Shown piece by piece: positions 35,359-45,386 of a stretch of 64,000 nt of DNA (position 1 is the first letter of the stretch; each line of letters begins with the position of its first letter). The notes beneath the pieces are model-generated. The model did no database searches and was not told the origin of the DNA. It saw only the letters and a program-made list of their open reading frames with translations. A program made the position numbers and the translations under genes. The DNA is taken from the NCBI RefSeq assembly GCF_002934625.1, contig NZ_PTJD01000012.1, positions 88,952 through 152,951 of the forward strand, read 5' to 3'. This DNA comes from Kineococcus xinjiangensis (lineage in GTDB: Bacteria; Actinomycetota; Actinomycetes; Actinomycetales; Kineococcaceae).

Positions 35359-35775
35359 GTGCCCACCGTCGCCCTGAGGTTCAGCCCGCTGGCCGAGCAC
35401 GTGCGCACGGCGCGCCTGGTCGCGGTCGCGGTCGCGCGCCGTGCGGGCTTCGAGGAGACCCAGCTCGACGAGATCCGCATCGCCATCGGTGAGGCGTGCG
35501 CCCGCGCGGTGCTGCGCACCCGCGGCGACGCCCTCGTGACCATGGACCTCACCGACGACGACGACCGCCTCGACGTGGTCGTGCGCGACGCCGCGGCCGT
35601 CGGTGGGGTGCCGCACGCCGACGACGAGGACCCGCTCGCCCTCGCACTGATGGCCGGCATGGCCGAGGACGTCAGCGTGGACGACTCCGACTCCTCCGCC
35701 GGTGCGGTCCGGATGTCGTGGTCCCGACAGCAACCGTCCGCGTCGATCGGTGACTCGGAGCCAGCAGGACCGTAG
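35359..35775 (+). CDS. anti-sigma factor / ATP-binding kinase (RsbW-like)
   Basis: 138 residues. HATPase fold: EETQLDEIRIAIGEACARAV is the N box helix (with E and a non-Asn position), then DDDDRLDVVVRDAA, with a shortened and divergent nucleotide loop. This is typical of the small anti-sigma factor that accompanies BldG. It should bind BldG and a sigma factor that is not encoded here. GTG start at 35359. Acidic C-terminal half. Confidence 0.85.
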   Translation: MPTVALRFSPLAEHVRTARLVAVAVARRAGFEETQLDEIRIAIGEACARAVLRTRGDALVTMDLTDDDDRLDVVVRDAAAVGGVPHADDEDPLALALMAGMAEDVSVDDSDSSAGAVRMSWSRQQPSASIGDSEPAGP

Positions 35776-35877
35776 ACTCACGCGTCCGCGATCATGACTC
35801 GCTGAGCGGACCGCGCCCTTGCGGTCGGGTGCCCACGATGCCGTGGGACCCGGACTGCGACACGCCGAGGAGGACGG

Positions 35878-38337
35878 ATGCCCGCGCTCACCCACGCCAT
35901 CTCAGCATCGACCACCGGGGCCGCCACCGAAGCCCTGAGCGGCTCCAGCCAGATCATCGTGATCGGCGTCGGGGTCGTGGCGGTGGTCTCCCTGCTCATC
36001 GCCGTCGTCTTCCGCCGGCAGGTGCTCGCCGCCGGCGAGGGCACCGAGTCGATGCAACTCATCGCCCGAGCCATCCAGGAAGGCGCCAGCGCCTACCTGC
36101 GGCGGCAGTTCAAGACCCTCGTCTGGTTCGCGGTGGCCGTCTTCGGGGTGCTGTTCCTGCTCCCCGCCGGCGACACCACGGAGCGGATCGGCCGCAGCGT
36201 GGCGTTCCTCGCGGGCGCCGGCTTCTCCGCTGCCATCGGCTACCTCGGCATGTCGCTGGCGGTGAAGGCGAACGTGCGCGTCGCCGCCGCGGCCCGCGAG
36301 GGCGCCGGCGGGCGGGAGGAGGGCATGCGCATCGCCTTCCGCACCGGTGGTGTCGTCGGCATGGCGACGGTGGGCCTCGGCCTGCTGGGCGCCGCGGTCG
36401 TCGTCCTCGTCTTCCACCACTCCGCCCCGACGGTCCTGGAGGGCTTCGGCTTCGGCGCGGCCCTGCTGGCGATGTTCATGCGCGTCGGCGGTGGCATCTT
36501 CACGAAGGCCGCGGACGTCGGCGCCGACCTCGTCGGCAAGATCGAGCAGGGCATCCCGGAGGACGACCCCCGCAACCCGGCCACCATCGCGGACAACGTC
36601 GGCGACAACGTCGGCGACTGCGCGGGCATGGCCGCGGACCTGTTCGAGTCCTACGCGGTGACGCTGGTCGCGGCGCTCATCCTCGGCCGTGCGGCGTTCG
36701 GCGAGCAGGGCCTGGTCCTGCCGCTGATCATCCCGGCGATCGGTGCGCTCACCGCCATGCTGGGCGTGGTGCTGGTGCGGGCCCGCCCGGGGGTCAACGG
36801 CCTGGTCTCCATCAACCGCGGCTTCTACGCCACGGCCGCCATCGCCGTCCTGGGCACCGCGATCGCCTGCTGGCTGTACCTGCCGGGCACGTTCGCCGGC
36901 TTCGAGGGCGCGCCGCAGGACGTCTCGACGCTGCAGGGCAACCCGAAGATCGTGGTGCTCGCCGCCGTGGCGCTGGGCATCTTCCTGGCGCTGATGATCC
37001 TGTGGCTGACCGGCTACTACACCGGCACGGACGCCCCGCCCACGGAGGACGTCGCGAGGACGTCGCTGACGGGCCCGGCGACCGTGGTGCTCGCAGGCAT
37101 CGGCCTCGGCCTGGAGTCGGCGGTCTACACGACGCTCGTCATCGCGGGTGCCGTGCTGATGGCGTTCCTGCTGGCGGGCGGCACCCTCACCCTCGGCATG
37201 TTCTTCATCGCCCTGGCGGGCTGCGGCCTGCTCACCACGGTCGGCGTGATCGTGGCGATGGACACCTTCGGCCCGGTCAGCGACAACGCCCAGGGCATCG
37301 CGGAGATGAGCGGCGACGTCACCGGCGAGGGCGCGCAGATCCTCACCGAGCTCGACGCCGTCGGCAACACCACCAAGGCGGTCACCAAGGGCATCGCGAT
37401 CGCCACGGCGGTGCTGGCGGCGACGGCGCTGTTCGGCTCCTACCGCGCGGTGGTGCAGGAGGCCCTGGAGTCGGCGGTCGCGACGGTGCAGGGCAGCCCG
37501 GCGGAGTACGTCATCCACACGATGGCCCGCTTCGAGATCATCACGCCGACCACGCTCGTGGGCGTGCTGCTGGGTGCGGCGGTGGTGTTCCTCTTCTCCG
37601 GCCTCGCCATCCAGGCCGTGGGCCGCTCGGCCGGTGCGGTCGTGGTCGAGGTGCGCCGGCAGTTCCGGGAGCACCCGGGGATCATGACGGGGGAGGAGAA
37701 GCCGGAGCACGGCCGCGTGGTGGACATGTGCACCCGCGACGCGCTGCGCGAGCTGGCCACCCCGGGTCTGCTGGCCGTCATGGCCCCCATCGCCGTGGGC
37801 TTCGGCCTGGGCGTGGGCCCGCTGGCCGGCTTCCTCGGCGGTGCGATCGCCTCGGGCGTGCTGATGGCGGTGTTCCTGTCCAACTCCGGTGGGGCCTGGG
37901 ACAACGCCAAGAAGATCGTCGAGGACGGCCACTACGGCGGCAAGGGCTCGGAGGCCCACGCGGCGGTCGTCATCGGCGACACGGTCGGCGACCCGTTCAA
38001 GGACACCGCCGGCCCGGCGATCAACCCGCTGCTGAAGGTCATGAACCTGGTGGCGCTGCTGGTGGCCCCCGCCGTCGTCACCCTGAGCCTGGGCGAGGGC
38101 GAGAACAAGCTGCTGCGCTACGGCATCGCCGTCGCCGCCTCGGCGGTCATCGTGGTGGCGGTGATGCTGTCGAAGCGGCGCACGGTGGACCTCAGCGACT
38201 CCGACGAGGGCCCCGGCGACGCCGTGGACGGCCGGCTCGACGGCCCGGGCGCGGGGCTGCGCCGGGAGCCCGACGCCCTCAGCGACGAGGCGGCCTCGGA
38301 CCCGGTGCTGCCGGGGAGCGGGCCGGAGCGCCTGTGA
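35878..38337 (+). CDS. hppA: membrane-bound H+-translocating pyrophosphatase
   Basis: 819 residues with about 16 membrane helices. It couples pyrophosphate hydrolysis to proton export. Signature: DVGADLVGKIEQGIPEDDPRNP and ADNVGDNVGDCAGMAADLFESY, plus the C-terminal DTVGDPFKDTAGPAINPL. At the key position GNTTKA has Lys (K500) instead of Ala, which in the family marks K+-independent proton pumps. GGAGGACGG precedes the ATG. The C-terminus carries an acidic cytoplasmic tail. Confidence 0.95.
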   Translation: MPALTHAISASTTGAATEALSGSSQIIVIGVGVVAVVSLLIAVVFRRQVLAAGEGTESMQLIARAIQEGASAYLRRQFKTLVWFAVAVFGVLFLLPAGDTTERIGRSVAFLAGAGFSAAIGYLGMSLAVKANVRVAAAAREGAGGREEGMRIAFRTGGVVGMATVGLGLLGAAVVVLVFHHSAPTVLEGFGFGAALLAMFMRVGGGIFTKAADVGADLVGKIEQGIPEDDPRNPATIADNVGDNVGDCAGMAADLFESYAVTLVAALILGRAAFGEQGLVLPLIIPAIGALTAMLGVVLVRARPGVNGLVSINRGFYATAAIAVLGTAIACWLYLPGTFAGFEGAPQDVSTLQGNPKIVVLAAVALGIFLALMILWLTGYYTGTDAPPTEDVARTSLTGPATVVLAGIGLGLESAVYTTLVIAGAVLMAFLLAGGTLTLGMFFIALAGCGLLTTVGVIVAMDTFGPVSDNAQGIAEMSGDVTGEGAQILTELDAVGNTTKAVTKGIAIATAVLAATALFGSYRAVVQEALESAVATVQGSPAEYVIHTMARFEIITPTTLVGVLLGAAVVFLFSGLAIQAVGRSAGAVVVEVRRQFREHPGIMTGEEKPEHGRVVDMCTRDALRELATPGLLAVMAPIAVGFGLGVGPLAGFLGGAIASGVLMAVFLSNSGGAWDNAKKIVEDGHYGGKGSEAHAAVVIGDTVGDPFKDTAGPAINPLLKVMNLVALLVAPAVVTLSLGEGENKLLRYGIAVAASAVIVVAVMLSKRRTVDLSDSDEGPGDAVDGRLDGPGAGLRREPDALSDEAASDPVLPGSGPERL

Positions 38338-38382
38338 GCCACGTGCGGGGGACGGCGTGAGCGCCGCAGGGGACGAGGTGGC

Positions 38383-39891
38383 GTGAACGCCGCGCAGCTG
38401 ATCGAACGGCTGCGCGCGGACCTGGAGGCCGCCGGGTACACCGTGGACGGAGTCACCTCCGTCCTGGGCCCGGTGGCCTCCGCCGCGCTCGGCCGCGAGC
38501 AGGTGGTGCCGGCCCTGCGCGCCACGGACGGCTCGGCCGATCCCGCGGCGGTGCTGCTGCGCTGCCTCGTCCTGGGCGGCGCCGTGCCGCGCAGGGCCCT
38601 GGACGTGGCGCTGCCCTCGCTGGGCACGGACGGCGCGGTGATCCTCGGGCTGGTGGCGGCCTCCGGTGCGGGCGACGGCGACGAGGTGCGGGCGCTGGTG
38701 GAGCTGCGCCCCTACGCCGCGGAGGACGCCGCGGGCCGGGCGGACTGGTGGGTGGTGTCCGACCTGGGGGAGCTGACGACGCGGGGGCCGCTGCGCACCG
38801 ACCACGTCCTCGGCGTGGGCGGGGCCTCGACGATGCTGGCGCAGTGCACGATCCGCACGCCGGTGGGTCGGGTGCTGGACGTGGGCACGGGCTGCGGGGT
38901 GCAGGCGCTGCACGCGGCCCGGCACGCCGGCCACGTCACGGCCACGGACGTCTCCGAGCGGGCGCTGGACCTGGCGGCCGTCAACGCCGCCCTGAACCGG
39001 GTGGTGCTGGACCTGCGGCACGGCTCCCTGCTGGAGCCGGTGGCGGGGGAGCGCTACGACCTCGTGGTGTCCAACCCGCCGTTCGTCATCACCCCGCGCC
39101 GGGAGGGGGTGCCGCTGTACGAGTACCGCGACTCCGGACTCGCCGGGGACTCGGTGGTGGAGCGGCTGGTGCGGGGCGCGGCGGACGTGCTCGCCCCCGG
39201 CGGGGTGGCGCAGTTCCTGGGCAACTGGGAGCACCGGTCGGGGGAGGACTGGCGGGAGCGGGTCGGGGCGTGGCTGGACGGCACGGGCCTGGACGCCTGG
39301 GTGGTGCAGCGGGAGGTGCAGGACCCCGCCGAGTACGCGGAGCTGTGGATCCGCGACGGCGGTGAGGGCCGCGGCCCGGGGTTCGACGCGCTCTACGGGG
39401 CGTGGCTGGACGACTTCGCCGCCCGCGGGGTGGAGGCGGTGGGCCTGGGCCTGCTGACGCTGCGCCGGCCCGTCTCGGGCGCGCCGACGCTGCGGCGCCT
39501 GGAGGAGGTCGGCGGCCCGGTGCGGCAGCCGCTGGGCGAGCACCTGGCGGCGGCGCTGGCCGCGCACGACTGGCTCGCGGCCCGCGACGACGACGCGCTG
39601 GCGCAGGTGCGGCTGCGGGTGGCGCCGGACGTCACGGACGAGCGGCACCACGTGCCGGGGCAGCCGGACCCGTCGGTGGTGCTGCTGCGGCAGGGCGGCG
39701 GCTTCGGCCGGGTGGTGCGGGCGTCGTCGGAGCTGGCGGGGCTGGTGGGCGCCTGCGACGGGGACCTGACGGTGGGCCAGGTGCTGGCCGGGTTGGCGGT
39801 GCTGACCGACCGCGAGGTGGCGGAGGTCCGCGCGGCGCTGCTGCCGGTCGTGCGGGAGCTGGTGGCGGACGGGCTGCTGCTGCCCGGGTGA
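38383..39891 (+). CDS. class I SAM-dependent methyltransferase (HemK-like, NPPF motif)
   Basis: 502 residues. N-terminal ~140 residues are helical, then a Rossmann methyltransferase: VLDVGTGCGVQALHAARHAGHVTATDVSE and the NPPF catalytic motif in YDLVVSNPPFVI, used by enzymes that methylate amide or exocyclic amino groups. The C-terminal ~150 residues form a winged-helix-like region (LTVGQVLAGLAVLTDREVAEVRAALLPVV). Substrate unknown. GTG start. It lies between hppA and topA, a conserved place in actinobacteria. Confidence 0.88.
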   Translation: MNAAQLIERLRADLEAAGYTVDGVTSVLGPVASAALGREQVVPALRATDGSADPAAVLLRCLVLGGAVPRRALDVALPSLGTDGAVILGLVAASGAGDGDEVRALVELRPYAAEDAAGRADWWVVSDLGELTTRGPLRTDHVLGVGGASTMLAQCTIRTPVGRVLDVGTGCGVQALHAARHAGHVTATDVSERALDLAAVNAALNRVVLDLRHGSLLEPVAGERYDLVVSNPPFVITPRREGVPLYEYRDSGLAGDSVVERLVRGAADVLAPGGVAQFLGNWEHRSGEDWRERVGAWLDGTGLDAWVVQREVQDPAEYAELWIRDGGEGRGPGFDALYGAWLDDFAARGVEAVGLGLLTLRRPVSGAPTLRRLEEVGGPVRQPLGEHLAAALAAHDWLAARDDDALAQVRLRVAPDVTDERHHVPGQPDPSVVLLRQGGGFGRVVRASSELAGLVGACDGDLTVGQVLAGLAVLTDREVAEVRAALLPVVRELVADGLLLPG

Positions 39892-40085
39892 GGCCGGCGC
39901 CGGTCCCTTGCGTCGTCATCCGCCGCGCCGTGCGAGGCTGGAAGGGCACCGGGGGGTCGCCGGCGTCGCCGGATGCGGCGATCCCGGCCAGGAGGGAACC
40001 CCCGGGCGGTTACGGTGCGTGGGGTAGCAGGACGGTCGCGCCGCTCGGGGCGGCCGGAAGCGGTGCGGAGAGGACGGCAGGACCA

Positions 40086-42962
40086 GTGGCTGGCAGGACG
40101 ACGGCGAAGGCCGGACAGGGCGACGGCGTGCGCCGTCTGGTCATCGTGGAGTCGCCCTCGAAGATCGCGAAGATCGCGAGCTACCTCGGGGACGGCTACG
40201 ACGTGGAGGCGAGCGTCGGCCACATCCGCGACCTCCCCCAGCCCTCCCAGCTGCCGGAGGAGATGAAGAAGGGCCCGTTCGGCAAGTTCGCCGTCAACGT
40301 CGAGGACCGCTTCGAGCCGTACTACGTCGTCGACGCGGACAAGAAGAAGAAGGTCGCGGAGCTGCGGCGGCTGCTGAAGGACGCCGACGAGCTGCTGCTC
40401 GCCACGGACGGCGACCGGGAGGGCGAGGCCATCGCCTGGCACCTGGTGCAGGCGCTGGAGCCGAAGGTGCCGTACAAGCGGATGGTCTTCTACGAGATCA
40501 CCCCCGAGGCGATCCAGCGGGCGCTGGGGGAGACCCGCCCCATCGACGACCGCCTGGTCGACGCCCAGGAGACCCGCCGCATCCTCGACCGCCTCTACGG
40601 CTACGAGCTGTCGCCGGTGCTGTGGCGCAAGGTCGGCGCGGGGCTGTCCGCCGGCCGGGTGCAGTCGGTCGCGACGCGCCTGGTGGTGGAGCGGGAGCGG
40701 GAGCGGATGGCCTTCCGCACCGCGTCGTACTGGGACCTGACGGGCACGTTCGCCCCGTCGGGGCAGGACGGGGTGGACCAGCGCAGCGCCTTCGGGGCCC
40801 GCCTGGTCGCCGTGGACGGCGCCCGCGTGGCCACGGGCCGAGACTTCGCCGACACCGGCGAGCTGCGCACGAAGGGCGTCGTCCACCTGGACGAGGCCGC
40901 CGCCACCGCCCTGGCCGAGGGCCTGGACGGCGCGGACTTCGCGGTGCGCTCGGTGGAGGAGAAGCCCTACAGCCGCAAGCCCGCGGCGCCGTTCATCACC
41001 TCCAGCCTGCAGCAGGAGGGTGCCCGCAAGCTGCGGATGACGGCGCGGCAGACGATGCGCACCGCCCAGTCGCTCTACGAGGGCGGCTACATCACCTACA
41101 TGCGCACGGACTCCACGACCCTGTCGGAGCAGGCGCTGACGGCGGCGCGCTCGCAGGCGCGGGAGCTGTACGGGCCGGAGTTCGTGCCGGAGCGTCCGCG
41201 CACCTACGCCAGCAAGTCGAAGAACGCGCAGGAGGCGCACGAGGCGATCCGCCCCGCCGGTGAGGTGTTCCGCACTCCCGCACAGGTCGCGGGGGAGCTG
41301 TCGGGCGACCAGTTCCGCCTCTACGACCTGATCTGGAAGCGCACGGTCGCCTCCCAGATGCAGGACGCGCGGGGAACCACCGCGACGGTGAAGCTCGGGG
41401 CGACGGCCTCCGACGGGCGCACCGCGGAGTTCTCCGCGAGCGGCACGGTCATCACGTTCCGCGGTTTCCTCGCCGCCTACGAGGAGGGCCGCGACGAGTC
41501 CCGCTTCGGGGAGGACGCGGAGGACTCCGGCGGCGACCGGCGCCTGCCGCAGCTCGCGGCGGGGCAGCCGCTGGCGGTGCAGGCGCTGCGCACCGACGGC
41601 CACGAGACGTCCCCGCCGCCGCGCTACACCGAGGCGAGCCTGGTGAAGGCGCTGGAGGAGCGCAGCATCGGCCGCCCCTCGACGTACGCGGCGACGATCG
41701 CGACGATCCAGGACCGCGGCTACGTCCGCACGAAGGGCTCGGCGCTGGTGCCGACGTGGCTGGCGTTCGCGGTGATCAGGCTGCTGGAGGAGCACTTCCC
41801 GCGGCTGGTGGACTACGACTTCACCGCCGCGATGGAGAACGACCTCGACGCGATCTCCCGCGGCGAGGAGGACCGGGTGCGGTGGCTGACGCGGTTCTAC
41901 TTCGGCGACGTCGGCCCAGGCTCCGACGGTGCGGTCGCAGGTGGCGGCACCGAGGGCCCGGACGAGGGCACCGCCGGGATGACGATGGACGGGGTCAAGG
42001 GCCTCGCCGACGACCTCGGCGCGATCGACGCCCGGGAGATCTCCACGGTGGAGATCGGCGAGGGCATCGTGCTGCGGGTGGGCCGCTACGGCCCGTACCT
42101 GGAGGCGACCGGTGAGGACGGCACCCCGCTGAAGGCGAGCGTCCCCGACGACATCGCGCCGGACGAGCTGACCCCGGCGCGGGCCTTGGAGCTGCTGACC
42201 ACCCAGTCCGACGGGGACCGGGTGCTGGGGCAGGACCCGGTGAGCGGGCGCACGATCGTGGCGCGCACCGGCCGCTACGGCCCCTACGTCACCGAGCTCA
42301 TCGAGGACGAGGAGCCGGCGCCCGCCGCGCCCACCGCGGACGGGAAGCCGGCGAAGCGCACGGCGAAGAAGGCCGTGAAGCCGAAGCCGCGCACGGGGTC
42401 GCTGTTCAAGGACATGCAGCTGGAGGCCGTCACGCTGGAGCAGGCGCTGCAGCTGCTGTCCCTGCCGCGCGTCGTGGGGGTGGACCCGGAGTCCGGCGAC
42501 GAGGTCACCGCGCAGAACGGCCGCTACGGCCCGTACCTGAAGAAGGGCACCGACTCCCGTTCCCTGGCGAGCGAGGACCAGCTCTTCACGGTGACGCTGG
42601 AGGAGGCGCTGGCGATCTACGCCCAGCCGAAGACCCGTCGCGGGCAGACGGTGAAGCCGCCGTTGAAGGAGCTGGGGCCGGATCCGGAGTCGGGGCAGCC
42701 GATGGTGGTGAAGGAGGGTCGCTTCGGGCCCTACGTCACCGACGGGGCGACGAACGCGACGCTGCGCAAGGACGACGACCCGGAGACGATCACCCCGGAG
42801 CGCGGGGCGGAGCTGCTGGCGGAGAAGCGCGCGAAGGGGCCGGCGCCGAAGAAGCGGGCGGCGGCGAAGAAGACGACGGCCGCGAAGACCACGGCGAAGA
42901 AGGCGGCGGCTCCCCGCAAGACGGCCGCGAAGAAGACCGCCTCGGCGGCGGCCGACTCCTGA
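40086..42962 (+). CDS. topA: DNA topoisomerase I (type IA)
   Basis: 958 residues. Relaxes negative supercoils. Toprim domain: LVIVESPSKIAKIASYLG and DGDREGEAIAWHL; catalytic Tyr338 in YITYMRTDST. The C-terminal part has four Topo_C/zinc-less repeats seen as GRYGPYL or GRFGPYVT (near residues 665, 725, 815, 878), and ends in a Lys/Ala-rich tail of about 45 residues, both typical of actinobacteria. GTG start. 194 bases separate it from the gene upstream; no clear element is visible in that gap. Confidence 0.95.
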   Translation: MAGRTTAKAGQGDGVRRLVIVESPSKIAKIASYLGDGYDVEASVGHIRDLPQPSQLPEEMKKGPFGKFAVNVEDRFEPYYVVDADKKKKVAELRRLLKDADELLLATDGDREGEAIAWHLVQALEPKVPYKRMVFYEITPEAIQRALGETRPIDDRLVDAQETRRILDRLYGYELSPVLWRKVGAGLSAGRVQSVATRLVVERERERMAFRTASYWDLTGTFAPSGQDGVDQRSAFGARLVAVDGARVATGRDFADTGELRTKGVVHLDEAAATALAEGLDGADFAVRSVEEKPYSRKPAAPFITSSLQQEGARKLRMTARQTMRTAQSLYEGGYITYMRTDSTTLSEQALTAARSQARELYGPEFVPERPRTYASKSKNAQEAHEAIRPAGEVFRTPAQVAGELSGDQFRLYDLIWKRTVASQMQDARGTTATVKLGATASDGRTAEFSASGTVITFRGFLAAYEEGRDESRFGEDAEDSGGDRRLPQLAAGQPLAVQALRTDGHETSPPPRYTEASLVKALEERSIGRPSTYAATIATIQDRGYVRTKGSALVPTWLAFAVIRLLEEHFPRLVDYDFTAAMENDLDAISRGEEDRVRWLTRFYFGDVGPGSDGAVAGGGTEGPDEGTAGMTMDGVKGLADDLGAIDAREISTVEIGEGIVLRVGRYGPYLEATGEDGTPLKASVPDDIAPDELTPARALELLTTQSDGDRVLGQDPVSGRTIVARTGRYGPYVTELIEDEEPAPAAPTADGKPAKRTAKKAVKPKPRTGSLFKDMQLEAVTLEQALQLLSLPRVVGVDPESGDEVTAQNGRYGPYLKKGTDSRSLASEDQLFTVTLEEALAIYAQPKTRRGQTVKPPLKELGPDPESGQPMVVKEGRFGPYVTDGATNATLRKDDDPETITPERGAELLAEKRAKGPAPKKRAAAKKTTAAKTTAKKAAAPRKTAAKKTASAAADS

Positions 42963-43008
42963 CAGCCGGTTCCTGACGGGCCCGGCTGACGGGCCCGGAC
43001 GGCCTGCG

Positions 43009-43051
43009 ACGCGGGGGCCGCGCACCGTCGGACGGTGCGCGGCCCCCGCGT
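43009..43051. terminator. bidirectional terminator after topA
   Basis: 21-base arms (ACGCGGGGGCCGCGCACCGTC) pair almost without loop. It lies between topA and the convergent beta-propeller gene. Confidence 0.85.
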
Positions 43052-43083
43052 CGGCTCAGTCGAGCGCGTCGGCTCAGTCGAGG
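43048..43083. repeat. 18-bp tandem duplication at a gene end
   Basis: CGCGTCGGCTCAGTCGAG occurs twice back to back. The second copy contains the stop codon of the beta-propeller gene, the first copy duplicates it just beyond. Confidence 0.85.
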
Positions 43084-45206
43084 CGGACCTCGTCGCGCGG
43101 GGTGAGGCCGGGCAGCTCCAGGAGGGTGAGGAACCGCTCGCTGCCCTTCTCGGTGTAGGTCTCGGAGACGGTGACGACCCCGTCGGGGACGGGCGCGGCC
43201 CGCACCAGCCACGTCTCGACGCCCTGGGCGAAGTCCCCGGCCACGCTCAGCTCCCCGGACTCCGCCACCCGCACGGCCACGAGGTGGCTGCCGCTCTCCC
43301 CGGAGACGGGGACGAGGGCGAGCCGCTGCGCGGGCAGGTAGGAGAACGCCCGGGAGTCGCCCTCCACGTCGGTCCAGCCGCCGGGCAGGGCCTCGGCGTC
43401 GACGCGGCCGAGCTTCGCGGGGTCGCGCACGTCGAACGTGGAGACCTGCGCGGTGGTGAGCGTGCCGTCGGCGGTGCCGTCCATCCCGACGCCGAGGACC
43501 AGGCCGTCGCCGAGGGGGTGCAGGTACCCGGAGTAGCCGTTGACCTTCAGCTCCCCCGCGACGCGCGGGCTCGCCGGGTCGGACAGGTCGACGGCGTAGA
43601 GGGGGTCGGTCTGGCGGAAGGTGACGACGAGGGCGAGGTCGTCGAACCAGCGGACGGAGCGGATCGACTCGTCGGGGCCGAGGCCGCCGACGCTGCCGCG
43701 GGGCACGAGCTCGTCGCCCTCCTCGGCGAGGACGGTGACGAACGACTCGGACGGCTGCCCGGCGAGCCGGGCCCCCCCGATGCCCCAGCCGCCCCCGCCG
43801 CCGACGGTGGTGGCCACCCGCATGAGGCCGTCGTGCTCGTCGAGCGCCCACTGGCCGAGGATCGAGCCCTTCACGGCGCCGGAGGCCCGGTAGGTGGTGC
43901 CGTCGGGGTCGCTGGTGTCGAAGGAGTGCAGTTCGGTGCTGCTGCCGTCGCCCTGCCACCTGCTGGTGGCGACGTAGAGGCGGTCGGGGGACGCGTAGAC
44001 GGTGCCGGTCTCGGCGGCGACCGCGGTGCTGTCGCGGGTGGGCACGTCGGGGGCGGTGGCGTCGAGGGTGAGCACGTAGGTGGTGCCGAGGCCGGCGGGG
44101 GCGCTGGGGTGGGCGACGTCGCGGCAGCCGACGGCGGGGGTGCGCTCGACGATGCGGCCGGAGTCGTCGCGCACGACGCGGTGCGGGAGCCAGTCGGCGC
44201 CCTGCATCCCCTCCACGACCGCGCGGTTGGCGGCCTCGGCGGCCTCCAGGTCCGCCGGGGACGGCTCGACCACGCGGGGATGGGACAGCTCGGGGTCGGG
44301 GGAGGAGGGGTCCTCCGGCGGGAGCTCGCGCATCTGCGGGTACGTGAACGGCAGGGCGGGGGTGCTGCCGAGGACGAGGCGGACCGCCCCGCCGGAGGCG
44401 CGGGCGGAGACGTAGCCGCCCTCGACCTCGTCGGTGCGCACGAGCCGCGGCTGCGCGGGGCGGGAGAAGTCGACGACGGTGATGCGGGTGGTGGATGCAC
44501 CGGGGGCGCCGGGGAGGGCGGCGGCGGAGGTGCCGCCGATGCCGCCGTCGCCCTCGACGGGGATGGGCATGCCGCCGTGATCGAAGCCCGAGCCGACGAC
44601 GACGGCCCGCTGGCCGGCGACGAGCAGTTCGTACCCGCCGCCGCCGGGCAGGTCGAGGGCACCGAGGGGCTGCAGGTCGCCGCCGCTGACGCGCAGCACG
44701 TGGAAGCGGTCGCCGGTGACGGTGAGGACGAGGTCGCCCACGACCTTGACGAGGTCGGGTTCGTCGACGCCCTCCTCCTGCACGTTCGTGCCGGTCGCGC
44801 CGGGGCCGACGGCGCCGCCGGTGCCGCCGGCCGCCGAGTCCTCGGCCGTCGCAGCGGCCCGGCCCGAGGCGAAGGCCCCGCCGGAGGCGGGCATGGGGCC
44901 GGACTCCGGCCCGCTCAGCACGGCGTCGAACCAGCCGCGCTCGCCGCCGTGCTCCAGGCCGTAGGGGCCGACGCGGGACAGGGCCATGTCGGTGAACCAC
45001 CCGTCGAGGGCGGCGCAGTCCTCGAAGGGCACGAGGGAGGCGGCCCGGGCGTCCTCGTCCTGGCCGGTGAGGGGCACGAGGATGCCGGCGACCGCGAGCG
45101 CGGTGACCGCGGCGATGCGCCGGCCGCGCCGCCGGGACCGGGGCCTCGCGGTGCCCTCCGCGGCCGTGGCCCCGCTGGTGCTGTCTGGAGAAGCTGCGCC
45201 GTCCAT
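43074..45206 (-). CDS. secreted beta-propeller domain protein
   Basis: 710 residues. N-terminal basic region and one signal/anchor helix ([16 protein letters not shown], about 32-48). After a Gly/Ala linker comes the actinobacterial/archaeal beta-propeller family recognised by [24 protein letters not shown], with repeated WD-like blades such as [34 protein letters not shown] and [18 protein letters not shown]. It is likely attached to or outside the membrane; function unknown. GGGAGCGGGA precedes the ATG. Convergent with topA. Confidence 0.88.
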   Translation of the reverse strand: MDGAASPDSTSGATAAEGTARPRSRRRGRRIAAVTALAVAGILVPLTGQDEDARAASLVPFEDCAALDGWFTDMALSRVGPYGLEHGGERGWFDAVLSGPESGPMPASGGAFASGRAAATAEDSAAGGTGGAVGPGATGTNVQEEGVDEPDLVKVVGDLVLTVTGDRFHVLRVSGGDLQPLGALDLPGGGGYELLVAGQRAVVVGSGFDHGGMPIPVEGDGGIGGTSAAALPGAPGASTTRITVVDFSRPAQPRLVRTDEVEGGYVSARASGGAVRLVLGSTPALPFTYPQMRELPPEDPSSPDPELSHPRVVEPSPADLEAAEAANRAVVEGMQGADWLPHRVVRDDSGRIVERTPAVGCRDVAHPSAPAGLGTTYVLTLDATAPDVPTRDSTAVAAETGTVYASPDRLYVATSRWQGDGSSTELHSFDTSDPDGTTYRASGAVKGSILGQWALDEHDGLMRVATTVGGGGGWGIGGARLAGQPSESFVTVLAEEGDELVPRGSVGGLGPDESIRSVRWFDDLALVVTFRQTDPLYAVDLSDPASPRVAGELKVNGYSGYLHPLGDGLVLGVGMDGTADGTLTTAQVSTFDVRDPAKLGRVDAEALPGGWTDVEGDSRAFSYLPAQRLALVPVSGESGSHLVAVRVAESGELSVAGDFAQGVETWLVRAAPVPDGVVTVSETYTEKGSERFLTLLELPGLTPRDEVRLD

Positions 45207-45374
45207 TCCCGCTCCCTGGTCCCACCCCGGTCCGTGCCGGGATGCTCCTGGGATGCGCCGGACGCCCCGCCGGTTCCACCGGAGTTCCGGCAGCGCCCGG
45301 ACGGGTGCGCGGCGGGGTGTCCGGACGGGTGCCGGGCGGGGGCGCCGGCGGCGGGTGCTGTCCCGGGCGGCATC

Positions 45375-45380
45375 TACCCT
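45375..45380 (+). promoter_or_regulatory. -10 hexamer TACCCT for a leaderless transcript
   Basis: TACCCT ends six bases before the GTG of the MFS-Tmk gene, the spacing for a leaderless mRNA. No ribosome binding site is present there. Confidence 0.45.
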
Positions 45381-45386
45381 GACGGG

